Source: Streptomyces sp. NRRL F-6492
Lineage (GTDB): Bacteria > Actinomycetota > Actinomycetes > Streptomycetales > Streptomycetaceae
Direction of reading: 5' to 3'
Length of the DNA: 61,604 bases
Assembly (NCBI RefSeq): GCF_001280125.1
Contig: NZ_LGEG01000223.1
Span: 1 to 61,604, forward strand
Shown here: positions 16,684-25,874 of the stretch, piece by piece
How the letters are laid out: each line of letters begins with the position of its first letter
Position numbering within the stretch: the first letter of the stretch is position 1
Notes under the pieces: generated by a model
What the model saw: only the letters and a program-made list of their open reading frames with translations
What the model was told of the DNA's origin: nothing
Database searches by the model: none
Translations under genes and position numbers: made by a program

Positions 16684-17570
16684 GCAGCACCGTCCCCACC
16701 ACCCCGCCGCCCGAGGGCCCCGCCGCCGAGTCCGCCCCCGGCTACCGGCCCGGCCGCACCCTGCCCCTGCGCGTCGAGGCCCTGCGCCAGTGGAAGCGGC
16801 GCCGCACCCTGGTGATGGGCGCCGTCCTGGCCGCCCTGCCGTTCGTCCTGATCGCGGCCTTCGCGATCGGCGGCGCCGGGGACGGCGACCGCGACGGCCG
16901 CGTCACCCTCCTCGACACGGCGACGACCTCGGGCGCCAACTTCGCGGCCACCTGCCTCTTCGTCTCGGCCGGCTTCCTCCTCGTCATTCCCGTGGCGCTG
17001 TTCTGCGGGGACACGGTCGCCTCCGAGGCCGGCTGGTCCTCGCTGCGCTACCTGCTCGCCGCGCCCGTGCCCCGGTCCCGGCTCCTCGCCTCCAAGCTGG
17101 TGGTCGCGCTCGGCTACAGCGCGGCCGCGATGGTCCTCCTCCCGCTGGTGGCCCTGGCGGCCGGCACGGTCGCCTACGGCTGGGGCCCGCTCCAGCTGCC
17201 GACCGGCGGCTCGGTGCCGGCCGGGGACGCCCTGTTCAGGATCGCGATCGCCGTCGCCTTCGTCTTCGCCTCCCAACTGGTCACCGCCGGTCTCGCCTTC
17301 TGGCTGTCCACCCGCACCGACGCCCCGCTCGGCGCGGTGGGCGGCGCCGTCGGCCTGACCATCGTCGGCAACGTCCTGGACGCCGTCACCGCGCTCGGCG
17401 ACTGGCGCGACTTCCTGCCCGCGCACTGGCAGTTCGCCTGGGTCGACGCGCTCCAGCCCCAGCTGGAGTGGGGCGGCATGGTGAAGGGCACGGCGATCTC
17501 CCTGACGTACGCCCTGGTCCTCTTCGCCCTCGCCTTCCGGGGCTTCGCCCGCAAGGACATCGTGTCCTAG
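16680..17570 (+). CDS. ABC transporter permease (ABC-2 type)
   Basis: The 296-aa membrane protein has about six hydrophobic segments. The first is near residue 42 after a Pro-rich cytoplasmic tail, and there is a long periplasmic-type loop after it. A short motif A-S-E-A-G-W-S-S-L-R-Y-L-L-A-A-P-V-P is typical of ABC-2 permeases that pair with CcmA-type ATPases. The start ATG overlaps the ATPase stop. It forms the translocation half of the transporter with the fused hydrolase-ATPase. Confidence 0.85.
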   Translation: MSSTVPTTPPPEGPAAESAPGYRPGRTLPLRVEALRQWKRRRTLVMGAVLAALPFVLIAAFAIGGAGDGDRDGRVTLLDTATTSGANFAATCLFVSAGFLLVIPVALFCGDTVASEAGWSSLRYLLAAPVPRSRLLASKLVVALGYSAAAMVLLPLVALAAGTVAYGWGPLQLPTGGSVPAGDALFRIAIAVAFVFASQLVTAGLAFWLSTRTDAPLGAVGGAVGLTIVGNVLDAVTALGDWRDFLPAHWQFAWVDALQPQLEWGGMVKGTAISLTYALVLFALAFRGFARKDIVS

Positions 17571-17616
17571 CAGCCGGGCCCGAGGGCGACATGTGTCCGA
17601 GGGTTTCGAGGAGCCG

Positions 17617-18318
17617 TCACAACCACCCCCTTCGAGCCGCTTCCGCGCCCGCGCGGAAGCGGCTCGTCGTGCCGAGGGCCGCCATCAGCTCGCCGACCCG
17701 GCGGCTGTAGGTCCGCGCGGACATGCCGAGCCGGGCCGCCGCCGTCTCGTCCGTGAGCCCCGCGAGGAGGGCGTCGAGCACCGGGCGCAGCTGGGGCGGC
17801 AGCTCGTCCGGCGGCGGCGACGGGGCCGGCACCGTGTACACCACCGGGTCCTCGGCCATCGCCCAGCAGACGTGATGGGCCCGGACGAGGGCCTGCACCA
17901 CCACCGGGTCGCGGATCAGCAGCAGCCCGTTGTAGAACAGCTCCAGATCGAGCGGGACCGCCGCCACCGTCCGGTCCACGAGGATCATCTTGAACGGGAT
18001 CGCCTCCACCAGCCGGGCCCGGCCGGGGATCCGGAGCCCGTCCCCGATCCGGGCCAGCGCGTGTCGCGGGACGATCCGCCGCACCTCGTCGGCCCGCTCC
18101 GCCGCGGCCCGCATGCACGCTCCCGCCAGCTCCAGGAACGGCTCGGGGATCGCGTAGTCCGCGGACGCGACCGGGTCGTCGAAGGTCAGCAACTCGTGCC
18201 GGGTGGAGGCGGCCAGCCCGGCGAGCGCGGCACTGATGCGCCGCGCTCCCCGGACCGGACGCCCCGCGGGCCGCTGTCCCTCGGTCGCGGCCCGGTTCAT
18301 CGCCGAACGGGCGAGCAT
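17617..18318 (-). CDS. LuxR-type helix-turn-helix regulator
   Basis: The C-terminal HTH is clear: L-L-A-G-L-T-D-E-T-A-A-A-R-L-G-M-S-A-R-T-Y-S-R-R-V. The N-terminal ~165 residues resemble the phospholipase-D-like/TrmB-associated domain of Streptomyces LuxR proteins (R-H-E-L-L-T-F-D-D-P). I chose ATG 18318 (233 aa); the frame is open to GTG 18372 and GTG 18438, so the start is uncertain. It converges with the ABC permease and shares a hairpin terminator that overlaps its last codons. Target genes are unknown. Confidence 0.7.
   Translation of the reverse strand: MLARSAMNRAATEGQRPAGRPVRGARRISAALAGLAASTRHELLTFDDPVASADYAIPEPFLELAGACMRAAAERADEVRRIVPRHALARIGDGLRIPGRARLVEAIPFKMILVDRTVAAVPLDLELFYNGLLLIRDPVVVQALVRAHHVCWAMAEDPVVYTVPAPSPPPDELPPQLRPVLDALLAGLTDETAAARLGMSARTYSRRVGELMAALGTTSRFRAGAEAARRGWL
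17633..17666. terminator. Long hairpin terminator overlapping the luxR-type 3' end
   Basis: A 16-bp perfect inverted repeat (CGAGCCGCTTCCGCGC and complement) with a 2-nt centre lies inside the last codons of the LuxR-type gene. It probably serves both convergent transcripts. Confidence 0.7.
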
Positions 18319-18556
18319 CACGGAGCCCGCGCTCTCTGCCACCGCTGACCACCCCCGCCGATCGATGTCCACTCCATGTACGCATGTGACTGCACACGGT
18401 GACAACCCCTGTTGAGAAGGATGGCGAATCCATGCCACCGGGGTTCACCCGTGTCGCCGTTGCCGCATCGAGATCCATCCGCAACCCCTTCGACTGCTCT
18501 TTTCGGAGCCTCCGTTCGTCACATTCACAAGTGCCTTACGAAGAGGGGGAGATGGA

Positions 18557-20167
18557 ATGGAACGAAACGAGACGAGAGGGACCCGGCCCCGCCGGTCCCG
18601 GGTCCCGGCCGTGATCGCGGGGTTGCTCGCCGCCGGAATCGTCCTCACGGGCTGCGGCGCGTCCGGCGACGGGAGCAGTGCCGACCGGAGCGCGAAGGGG
18701 GACGGCCGCACCGCCCCCGCCCCTCCCGACGGCGGACGCACCGGGACGGGCGCCCCCGAGGAGGGCGAGCGGCGGTCCCCGTCGCCCGCGCCCGACTACC
18801 TGTCCACCTTCGCCCTGGACGTCGACACCGCCTCGTACGGCTACGCCCGCCGCGCCCTCGCCGAGGGGCGGCTGCCCGATCCGGCGACCGTGCGCCCCGA
18901 GGAGTTCGTCAACAGCTTCCGCCCGAACTACCGGCGCCCGGCGGACAACGGCTTCAGCGTCACCCTCGACGGCGCCCGCACCGGGCGGGACGGCTGGTCC
19001 CTGGTCAGGGTCGGGCTCGCCACCCGGGGCGCGGACCGGAGCGGCGAACGCCCGCCCGCCGCGCTCACCTTCGTCGTCGACGTCTCCGGCTCCATGGACG
19101 AGCCGGGGCGCCTCGACCTCGTCAAGGAGTCCCTCGGACTGCTCGTGGACCAGCTCCGCGACGACGACTCGATCGCCCTCGTCACCTTCAGCTCCGAGGC
19201 CGAGACCCGGCTGCCCATGACCCGTGTCGGGGAGGCCAGGGGCCGGATCCGCGAGGTGGTGGCCTCCCTCGCGACCAGCGCGTCCACCAACGTGGAGGCC
19301 GGTGTCCGCACCGGCTACGACACCGCCGTCGCCGGCCACCGCGAGGGCGCCACCAACCGGGTCGTCCTGCTCTCCGACGCCCTCGCCAACACCGGTTCCA
19401 CCGAGGCGGAGACGATCCTCGCCCGCATCGGCGAGGAGCGCGGGGAGTACGGGATCACCCTCTTCGGCGTCGGGGTCGGCAGCGAGTTCGGCGACGCGTT
19501 CATGGAGAAGCTCGCCGACAGGGGGGACGGCCAGACGACGTACGTCTCCACCACGGCGCAGGCCCGCAAGGTCTTCGTCGACCAGCTGCCCGCCCACGTC
19601 GAACTGCGCGCCCGCGACGCCAAGGCGCAGGTCGCCTTCGACCGGCGGACCGTCGAGAAGTTCCGGCTGATCGGCTACGAGAACAGGGAGGTCGCCGACG
19701 AGGACTTCCGGAACGACCGGGTGGACGGCGGCGAGATCGGGGCCGGCCACACGGTCACCGCGCTCTACGCGGTGCGGACCAGGCCCGGGGCGACCGGGAC
19801 CGTCGCCACCGCCACCGTCCGCTGGCTCGACCCCGCCACCCGCGCCCCGCGCGAGCGCTCCGGCACCGTCGCGACCGGCGCGCTGACCGCCGACATCTGG
19901 GGCGGCGGCCACGACAGCCTGCAACTGACCGCGATCGCCGCCTACTTCGCGGACACCCTGCGCGGCGGCGCGCTGCCGGGAGCGCCGGCGCTCGGAACGC
20001 TCGCGGGGCACGCCGACGCGATCGCCGGGCGGTCCGGCTCGGCGGTGGTGCGGGAACTCGCCGAGTCGGTACGGCGGGCGGAGACCCTGCGCGGCCCGGC
20101 GGAGGAACCTTCGGAGCCGGGCGGGCCGGGGGAGGGGGAGCTGCGGTCGGGCGACCCGTACAGCTGA
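18557..20167 (+). CDS. VWA-domain lipoprotein
   Basis: The 536-aa protein has a basic N-terminus, a hydrophobic stretch and the lipobox L-T-G-C at ~32, so it is likely anchored outside the membrane. A Ser/Pro/Gly linker precedes a YfbK-like N-terminal domain (S-T-F-A-L-D-V-D-T-A-S-Y). The von Willebrand factor A domain follows, with an intact MIDAS D-V-S-G-S-M-D at ~174, then a DUF3520-like C-terminal domain ending in a Ser/Gly/Pro tail. Function in the family is not settled; metal-dependent protein binding is expected. The start has GAGGGGGAGA upstream. Confidence 0.82.
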   Translation: MERNETRGTRPRRSRVPAVIAGLLAAGIVLTGCGASGDGSSADRSAKGDGRTAPAPPDGGRTGTGAPEEGERRSPSPAPDYLSTFALDVDTASYGYARRALAEGRLPDPATVRPEEFVNSFRPNYRRPADNGFSVTLDGARTGRDGWSLVRVGLATRGADRSGERPPAALTFVVDVSGSMDEPGRLDLVKESLGLLVDQLRDDDSIALVTFSSEAETRLPMTRVGEARGRIREVVASLATSASTNVEAGVRTGYDTAVAGHREGATNRVVLLSDALANTGSTEAETILARIGEERGEYGITLFGVGVGSEFGDAFMEKLADRGDGQTTYVSTTAQARKVFVDQLPAHVELRARDAKAQVAFDRRTVEKFRLIGYENREVADEDFRNDRVDGGEIGAGHTVTALYAVRTRPGATGTVATATVRWLDPATRAPRERSGTVATGALTADIWGGGHDSLQLTAIAAYFADTLRGGALPGAPALGTLAGHADAIAGRSGSAVVRELAESVRRAETLRGPAEEPSEPGGPGEGELRSGDPYS

Positions 20168-20275
20168 CGGGCGATCCGCACGGCTGACGGGCGACCCGTA
20201 CAGCTGACGGGCGATCGGCGCACACGACCGGACGCGTCGTCACCATCCGGCGCGCACGACCGGACGCGCCGTCGC
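20149..20275 (+). repeat. 20-bp tandem repeats running out of the VWA gene
   Basis: About 3.6 copies of a 20-bp unit (gggcgaYccgYacRgctgac) start in the last codons and pass the stop. Two copies of a ~22-bp GCRCACGACCGGACGCG unit follow, 32 bp apart. The repeats fill the gap to 20,352, which has no gene. Confidence 0.6.
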
Positions 20276-20352
20276 GCGCCCCCACCCGTCTGACGCGTAC
20301 ATCGGTCACCTACACCTGACGCCCGGGGCGGGCAGCGGGACAGAATGGCCGC

Positions 20353-20814
20353 ATGGCCACCCTGCTGCTCGCCCTCGCCGTCGTCTGCACCGGCCTCTAC
20401 GCCGGTTTCATGCTGGTCTTCCTCACCGGGATCATGCCCGCGCTCGCCCGGCTGACGGACGCCGGATTCGTCACGGCGATGCGCCGGATCAACGAGTACG
20501 TGCCGAGGGCCGTGTTCCTCACCGTCTTCCTCGGCGTCATCGTCTTCCCCGCCGCCGCGTTCCTCGTCCCCGCCGCCGGGCGCACGGACGCGCAGAAGTG
20601 GCTCGTCCTCGCGGGACTCGTGTGCGCGGCCCTCAACCACGCGGTCACCCTCGGCGGCAACATCCCCCTCAACAACGCCCTGGCGAGCGACCCCGAGGGG
20701 GATCCGGCGGCGGTCCGGGCCGCCTTCGAGAAGCGGTGGAACGGCTTCCACCGCGTCCGTACGGTCCTGATCACCGTCTCCTTCGGCCTGCTCACCGCCG
20801 CCGCGGTGCTCTGA
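20353..20814 (+). CDS. DUF1772 / anthrone oxygenase-like membrane protein
   Basis: The 153-aa protein has four predicted transmembrane segments, near residues 3-25, 52-75, 84-100 and 133-152. The DUF1772 hallmark N-I-P-L-N-N-A-L-A precedes an R-W-N-x-F-H-x-x-R motif. Most members have no known activity; a few relate to anthrone oxygenation in polyketide pathways. No polyketide genes are nearby, so only the family is assigned. Confidence 0.75.
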   Translation: MATLLLALAVVCTGLYAGFMLVFLTGIMPALARLTDAGFVTAMRRINEYVPRAVFLTVFLGVIVFPAAAFLVPAAGRTDAQKWLVLAGLVCAALNHAVTLGGNIPLNNALASDPEGDPAAVRAAFEKRWNGFHRVRTVLITVSFGLLTAAAVL

Positions 20815-20852
20815 GGCCCGCCCCGCGTCCGGTCCGCGCCCGTCCGGCACCC

Positions 20853-20885
20853 GTCCCGCGTCCGTCCCGCGTCCGTCCCGCGTCC
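20853..20885. repeat. Three tandem 11-bp repeats
   Basis: Three perfect copies of GTCCCGCGTCC follow the DUF1772 gene. The stretch 20,815-21,191 otherwise carries only the SARP promoter and no gene. Confidence 0.55.
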
Positions 20886-21111
20886 GGCCCGGAACCGTAC
20901 CGGGCCGTCTGTTTGTGGCGCGAAGTCGCGGGTCGGAGCCCCTCCGCACTCCGCGAAGGACCCCCGAAAGCGTACCTCCGAGTCCGGAAACAGTCTTTCG
21001 CCATGGGTGCGTTATCAGCCAGTGACGAAAACCAGGCGTCCCAATAGCACGACAAAGGGGGTGAATCACCCCGATATCCCGGGAGGTGATTCCGTACCCT
21101 CCGGTTTCTTA

Positions 21112-21140
21112 TTGACATGCCTACGGGGGTCTTTTCTAAT
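21112..21140 (+). promoter_or_regulatory. Promoter of the SARP-type gene
   Basis: TTGACA (21112-21117) and TCTAAT (21135-21140) are spaced by 17 bp in a locally A/T-rich region, ~50 bp upstream of the GTG start. Confidence 0.6.
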
Positions 21141-21191
21141 CATCGAGAGTCATCCCGCGCGCAGACGCCGCGCAGGCACTGAGGGGGCAAG

Positions 21192-22073
21192 GTGGACGTC
21201 CGGATCCTGGGGGGACTGTCGGTACGTGAGAACGGGGCCTCGATCACCCCGACGGCGGCCGCGCCCCGGCAGCTGCTCGCCCTGCTCACGGCCAGCGCCG
21301 ACCAGGTCGTCCCCGTGACGGTCCTGACCGAGGAGCTGTGGCCGTCCGGCGCGCCGCGCGGCGCCCGCGCGGAGCTCCAGGCCCACATAGCCGGGCTGCG
21401 CGCCCTCGTCGAGGACGCCCTGCGCGGCACCGGCCCCGCCGGCCCGGGGGCCGACTGGTCCGGCCGTCGCACCGCCGACGCGGTCCTCGTCTCCCAGCCC
21501 GGCGGCTACCGGCTCGACACCGGCGGCGGCGCCCACGACGTCTGGCAGTTCGAGCGCGCGGCCGGCGCCGGCTACCGGGCCATGGAGGCCGGCGACCTCC
21601 CGCGCGCCGCGCTCCGCCTCGGCGAGGCCCTGGCCCTGTGGCGCGGCGACCCGTACGCGGGCGTCGCCGCCGGACCCCGCCTCCGCAGGGAGATCGAGCG
21701 CCTCGAAACCTCCCGGCTCAGCGTCCTCGACCAGTGGCTCGAAGCACAGCTGGGCCTCGGCCGGCACGCCGAACTCGTCCCCGAGCTCACCGGACTCGTC
21801 GCCCGCTACCGCGCCAACGAGCCCCTCCACGCCCACCTCATGGTTGCCCTGCTGCGCTGCGGCCGGCACGACGATGCCCTCACCGTGTACGAACGGCTGC
21901 GCCTCGCCCTCAAGGCGGAGAGCGGCATGGAGCCCTCGGCGCGGCTGCGGCGCCTCCAGCGCTCGGTCCTCGCCGTGCGGCACACCGGAGGACGCCCCGC
22001 CCTCGGCCTCCGCATCCCCACCCAGTACGCCCCGCCCCGCCCCCGCCTCGTCCCGGCGGGCTCCGTCGGCTGA
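21192..22073 (+). CDS. SARP-type regulator (winged helix + BTAD)
   Basis: The 293-aa protein has an N-terminal OmpR-like winged helix (M-D-V-R-I-L-G-G-L-S-V ... A-P-R-Q-L-L-A-L-L) and a bacterial transcriptional activation domain from ~100 (L-R-R-E-I-E-R-L-E; R-C-G-R-H-D-D-A-L-T-V-Y). It lacks the NB-ARC/TPR parts of large AfsR proteins. Such proteins usually activate a secondary-metabolite cluster, but no obvious one adjoins. The start is GTG 21192 with GAGGGGG upstream. Confidence 0.85.
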   Translation: MDVRILGGLSVRENGASITPTAAAPRQLLALLTASADQVVPVTVLTEELWPSGAPRGARAELQAHIAGLRALVEDALRGTGPAGPGADWSGRRTADAVLVSQPGGYRLDTGGGAHDVWQFERAAGAGYRAMEAGDLPRAALRLGEALALWRGDPYAGVAAGPRLRREIERLETSRLSVLDQWLEAQLGLGRHAELVPELTGLVARYRANEPLHAHLMVALLRCGRHDDALTVYERLRLALKAESGMEPSARLRRLQRSVLAVRHTGGRPALGLRIPTQYAPPRPRLVPAGSVG

Positions 22074-22163
22074 CGGCCCGGCCGGCACCCGGACGGCCGC
22101 TCCCCGGGCCGCCGACCGGCCCCTTCCGGTCCACCGGAGGGAATGAAGTGCCGCAGCTCACCG

Positions 22164-22192
22164 TTGACCGGCTTCCGAAGCCGAATTAGTTT
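22164..22192 (+). promoter_or_regulatory. Promoter of the GAF-PucR regulator
   Basis: TTGACC (22164-22169), a 17-bp spacer and TAGTTT (22187-22192) lie 64 bp upstream of the ATG. Confidence 0.5.
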
Positions 22193-22256
22193 TCGGCAGA
22201 CAGGGCGGGTTTCCTCCGAGGTGCCCGATTTCGCTCGACATACGGGGGCTTGGACC

Positions 22257-24287
22257 ATGACGACGCACGGCGCGGACGGAGCCGGTGGTGCCGACGCGCT
22301 GCTCACGGTCCTCGAACTGCTCGCCCGGCAGGCCCCGCCCGCCCGCTTCGACGCCCTCCTCGACGAGGCCCGCCGCGACGACCTCGGCCGCGCGGACCTC
22401 GACCGCCTGCAACGGGCCGTCGTCCTCGCCGGCCAGGTCCACGCCGAACGCGCCCACGAAGCACGCCGCGAGGCCGGACTCGACACCCTCACCGACACCG
22501 CCCGCGACCTCACCCTCTCCTACGACCTCGACGGCCTGCTGCACGTCATCACCCGCCGCGCCCGCCGGCTCCTCGGCCTCGACCTGGCGTACGTCACCCT
22601 GCGCGGCCCGCACGGCGACTGCTACGTCCACACCGCCGAGGGCACCCGCACCGGCCGCGCCGAGGGACCGCGCCTCGCCCCCGGCCTCCGGATCGCCGAG
22701 GGGTACGGACTCGGCGGCGCCGTCCAGCTCCACGGCGAACCGGTCTGGACCCCGGACTACCTCGCCGACGAGCGGTTCGCCCCCTCCGGCTCCCTCGACG
22801 CGGGCGTCCACGCCCCCGCCTTCGACGAGGCCGCCGAGACCGCCCTGCGCACCGAGGGACTGCACGCGATCGTGGCCGCGCCGCTGCGCAGCGGCGACAC
22901 CGTCATCGGCACCCTGTTCGGGGCGGACCGGCGCGTCCGCCACCACACCGCCGAGGAGATCGGGCTCCTCGCCGCGCTCGCGGACCTGGCCGCCCTCGCC
23001 GTCGAGAAGGCCGGCCTCCTCGACCGGACCCGGGCCGAGGTCTCCGAACTGGAGCGGGACAGCGCCCGGGTGCGCACCCGGCTCACCCGGATGCGGCACG
23101 TCAGCGAGGCCCACGGCCGCATCATGAACCTCGTCCTCGCGGGCGGCGACCTGTGCAACGTCGCCAAGGCCGCCGCCGACGCCCTCGACGCGAGCGTCCT
23201 GATCCGCGACCCCGGCGGCCGGTGCCTCGCCATCGTCGGGGACGTCCCCGGCCTCGACGAGGAGGCCGTCGAGGAGGCCGTGGAGAAGGCCTCGCTCGAC
23301 GCCCACGCCCGCCGCCGCCCGGTCCTCGCCGCCGACGACATCTGGGTCGCGCCGGTCATCGCGGGCTCCGAGGACCTCGGCGGCCTCGTGGTCCACGCCG
23401 CCGGCGGACTCACCGGCGAGGACGAACGGCTCCTCGAACTCGCCGCCCAGTCCGTCGCCTTCCTCCTCCTCATGCGGCGCTCCACGGCCGTCGCCGAGGG
23501 CCCCGTCCGCGACGAACTCCTCGACGACCTCATCGCGGACCCGCCGCACGCGCCGCAGCAGATCGCCCAGCGGGCCGGCCGCCTCGGCGTCGACCTGCGC
23601 CGGCCGCACGTCCTCGTGCTCGCCCGGCCCGAGGGCGGCGAGCAGGGCCGGGCGGTCGTGTGGGCGTCCTCGTACGCGTACCGCCTCTCCGGTCTGAAGA
23701 CCGTGCAGGGCGGCTGCATCGTGCTGCTGCTGCCGGGGGACGACGCCTCGGCCGCCGCCCGGGCCGTCGCCGCCGAACTGTCCCCGCTGCTCGGGCACCC
23801 CGTCTCCGTCGGCTCCGCCGGGCCCGGCTGGAGCCCGGACGCCGTGGGGCGGATGCACCGGGAGGCCTGGCGCTGCCTCGACGCGATGAGCGCCCTCGGC
23901 GGCACCGGCTCCGCGGCCTCCGTGCGGGACCTGGGCTTCCTGGGGCTGCTGCTCTCCGACGACAACGACGTGGACGGCTTCGTGGAGTCGGCGATCGGGC
24001 CCGTGCTCGACTACGACGCCGAGCGGTTCACCGACCTCACCCACACCCTGGAGGCGTACTTCGCCTCCGGCGGCAGCCCGACGAACGCGGCCGAGGCGCT
24101 GCACGTCCACCCCAACACGGTCTCCCGCCGCCTGGAGCGGATCGGCGAACTCCTCGGCCCCGAGTGGCAGAAGCCCGGCCAGGTCCTGGAGGTCCAGCTG
24201 GCGCTCCGGCTCCAGCGCACCCGGGAGGCCCTGGCCCGCGGCCGCGTCGCCCCCGAACCGCTCCGCGCGCCGGAGCGCGGCGCCTGA
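22257..24287 (+). CDS. GAF-domain PucR/CdaR-type transcriptional regulator
   Basis: The 676-aa protein has an N-terminal coiled region, a GAF domain at ~80-235 (D-L-A-Y-V-T-L-R-G, G-Y-G-L-G-G-A, P-L-R-S-G-D-T-V-I-G-T-L-F), a second sensory region, and the C-terminal PucR helix-turn-helix (L-E-A-Y-F-A-S-G-G-S-P; A-E-A-L-H-V-H-P-N-T-V-S-R-R-L). It should bind a small ligand and DNA. It sits between the SARP gene and a convergent transposase-like gene. The ATG 22257 is the best-placed start although its ribosome site (GGGGGC) is weak. Confidence 0.82.
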   Translation: MTTHGADGAGGADALLTVLELLARQAPPARFDALLDEARRDDLGRADLDRLQRAVVLAGQVHAERAHEARREAGLDTLTDTARDLTLSYDLDGLLHVITRRARRLLGLDLAYVTLRGPHGDCYVHTAEGTRTGRAEGPRLAPGLRIAEGYGLGGAVQLHGEPVWTPDYLADERFAPSGSLDAGVHAPAFDEAAETALRTEGLHAIVAAPLRSGDTVIGTLFGADRRVRHHTAEEIGLLAALADLAALAVEKAGLLDRTRAEVSELERDSARVRTRLTRMRHVSEAHGRIMNLVLAGGDLCNVAKAAADALDASVLIRDPGGRCLAIVGDVPGLDEEAVEEAVEKASLDAHARRRPVLAADDIWVAPVIAGSEDLGGLVVHAAGGLTGEDERLLELAAQSVAFLLLMRRSTAVAEGPVRDELLDDLIADPPHAPQQIAQRAGRLGVDLRRPHVLVLARPEGGEQGRAVVWASSYAYRLSGLKTVQGGCIVLLLPGDDASAAARAVAAELSPLLGHPVSVGSAGPGWSPDAVGRMHREAWRCLDAMSALGGTGSAASVRDLGFLGLLLSDDNDVDGFVESAIGPVLDYDAERFTDLTHTLEAYFASGGSPTNAAEALHVHPNTVSRRLERIGELLGPEWQKPGQVLEVQLALRLQRTREALARGRVAPEPLRAPERGA

Positions 24288-24299
24288 TCCGGGGGCCGA

Positions 24300-24335
24300 C
24301 GAGCTGCGGGCCGGCGGGACCCGACCCGCAGCTCG
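24300..24335. terminator. Hairpin terminator with nearby 30-bp-spaced repeats
   Basis: An 11-bp stem (CGAGCTGCGGG and complement) with a 14-nt loop separates convergent genes. Three copies of CAGCTCGCCGA at ~30-bp spacing (24330, 24361, 24392) extend into the 3' end of the next gene. Confidence 0.6.
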
Positions 24336-24390
24336 CCGAGCGCCGTTCGTCCCCGGACCTCAGCTCGCCGAACTCCGGTCGCCCCGGCCC

Positions 24391-25668
24391 TCAGCTCGCC
24401 GAGCGCCGCGAGCCGTAGCCCGAGCCGTACCCCTGCGCCGAGCCGTAGCCCGACTCCCACTGGGCGGCCAGGAGCGTCGCCGCGTGGGCCGCCGAGGCCA
24501 GGGTGATGTGCCGGTGCCAGCCGCGGAACGAGCGGCCCACGAAGTCCCGGAGGCCCGCCCCCTCCCCGACCTCCGTGAAGTCCCGCTCCACCCGGCGGGC
24601 GAGCTTCGTCAGCCGCAGCAGGGTGCCCACCTGAGAACCGGTCAGGTCGCTGATCCACACCCGCGACGGGGCCCGCCGCGGATCGTCCCACTCGCCGAGC
24701 AGCACCAGCGGACGCATCCGCTCCCCGCCCGGCGTCGGCAGCGCCACCCGGACGGCCGTGGCGAGCGAGGTCCGCGAGGTCCGCACTCCCCCCACCGTGT
24801 CCACCCAGCTCACCGGCCTGCGCAGCCCCTTGAGGGACTCCAGTATCTGCACGGCGGACAGCGGGCCCGCCCCGAAGCCGGGCAGCGAGCGGTCCGCGAT
24901 CGCGAGCCGGGAGCCCGGCCCGATCCGGGCCACGACCGGCACCCCGGCCCCGGCGAGCCGGGTGAGGGCCGCACGGCCCGCGCCGCCCCGGATGTCGATG
25001 AGGACCGGCTTGCGGGAGACGTCGGACCAGCGGGCGGTGTCGAGCGCCGCCGCGACCGCGCACTCCTCCAGGGTCTCCTCGCCGGCCTCCTCGGGGACCT
25101 CCGCGCGGTCGCGCCGCGTGCGGTCGTTCACCCAGGGGTCCGGCAGGAAGAGCCGCCAGTTGACCGGGACGCTCAGGTCCTCGCCCGCGAACCACACGCC
25201 GAAGGCCTGCTGGCCGTGGAAGACCTGCCCGCGCTCCGGGTCGAAGCGCCGGTCCACGCCCACCGAGTGCTCCCCGGCCTTCGGGATCGGCATGGGCCGC
25301 ACCACCCAGGCCTGCGGGCAGCCGTTCCGCTCCAGGTGGCGGCCGAGCGCCGCCCGCATGGGCTGCCAGTCCCAGGTGGAGCTGGAGACGAAGTGGTGCA
25401 GGCTCTGCTCGGCCGCCGGACCGCCGATCTGCGCGGCGATGTTGCGGATCGACTTGCGGCCCTGCGCGGTGAGCAGGCCGTGCAGGTACTGCTCGGCCTT
25501 CAGGCGCTGGTCGCGGCGGGCGAAGCCGGAGAAGAGCGCGGCACACAGCTCGGCGTAGACGTCCTCGCGCGTACCGGCCGCGCCGACGGACCTGGCGGCG
25601 CCCAGGGGTACGGCCGGGGCGACGGCCCCGGTGGCGGCCCTGCGCTTGGTTGCGACGGATGTACTCAC
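24391..25668 (-). CDS. IS701-type transposase derivative, probably domesticated
   Basis: The 425-aa protein resembles IS701-family DDE transposases: R-L-K-A-E-Q-Y-L-H-G-L-L near the N-terminus, then S-I-R-N-I-A-A-Q-I-G and H-H-F-V-S-S-S-T-W-D. The family normally has V-I-D-D-T-G-F-x-K-K-G with the first catalytic Asp before H-S-V-G-V. Here this reads V-V-R-P-M-P-I-P-K-A-G, so the Asp pair is gone. The tail is Gly/Tyr/Ser-rich. No terminal repeats are visible. It is likely retained for DNA binding, perhaps with the neighbouring regulators. The GTG start 25668 follows GGAG. Confidence 0.7.
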   Translation of the reverse strand: MSTSVATKRRAATGAVAPAVPLGAARSVGAAGTREDVYAELCAALFSGFARRDQRLKAEQYLHGLLTAQGRKSIRNIAAQIGGPAAEQSLHHFVSSSTWDWQPMRAALGRHLERNGCPQAWVVRPMPIPKAGEHSVGVDRRFDPERGQVFHGQQAFGVWFAGEDLSVPVNWRLFLPDPWVNDRTRRDRAEVPEEAGEETLEECAVAAALDTARWSDVSRKPVLIDIRGGAGRAALTRLAGAGVPVVARIGPGSRLAIADRSLPGFGAGPLSAVQILESLKGLRRPVSWVDTVGGVRTSRTSLATAVRVALPTPGGERMRPLVLLGEWDDPRRAPSRVWISDLTGSQVGTLLRLTKLARRVERDFTEVGEGAGLRDFVGRSFRGWHRHITLASAAHAATLLAAQWESGYGSAQGYGSGYGSRRSAS

Positions 25669-25842
25669 GAGACTCCTGCCCGAAGGGTGCGCAGCTCCTT
25701 CCCGCTGCACCACCACCGTCGCCCGTCACCGCCCCCGGGGACGAGGTGTACCCGGCACCCGAATCGGCCGCCGGATGGTGGCCGGACCACCTCCCCCTCC
25801 GTCCGCGCAGGTCACGGGCCTCTCCACCGCCGCGCGGCGGAC

Positions 25843-25874
25843 CCCCGCGAGACCCTTCGGGACGTCTCGCGGGG
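25843..25874. terminator. Hairpin in a gene-poor stretch
   Basis: An 11-bp stem (CCCCGCGAGAC and complement) with a 10-nt loop lies in 25,669-26,067, where I see no intact gene. It may terminate transcription entering from the right or be part of the uricase remnant's old 3' end. Confidence 0.5.

Noticed and set aside
24391..25668. Active insertion sequence
   Set aside because: The first catalytic Asp motif is missing and no flanking inverted repeats or target duplications could be found.
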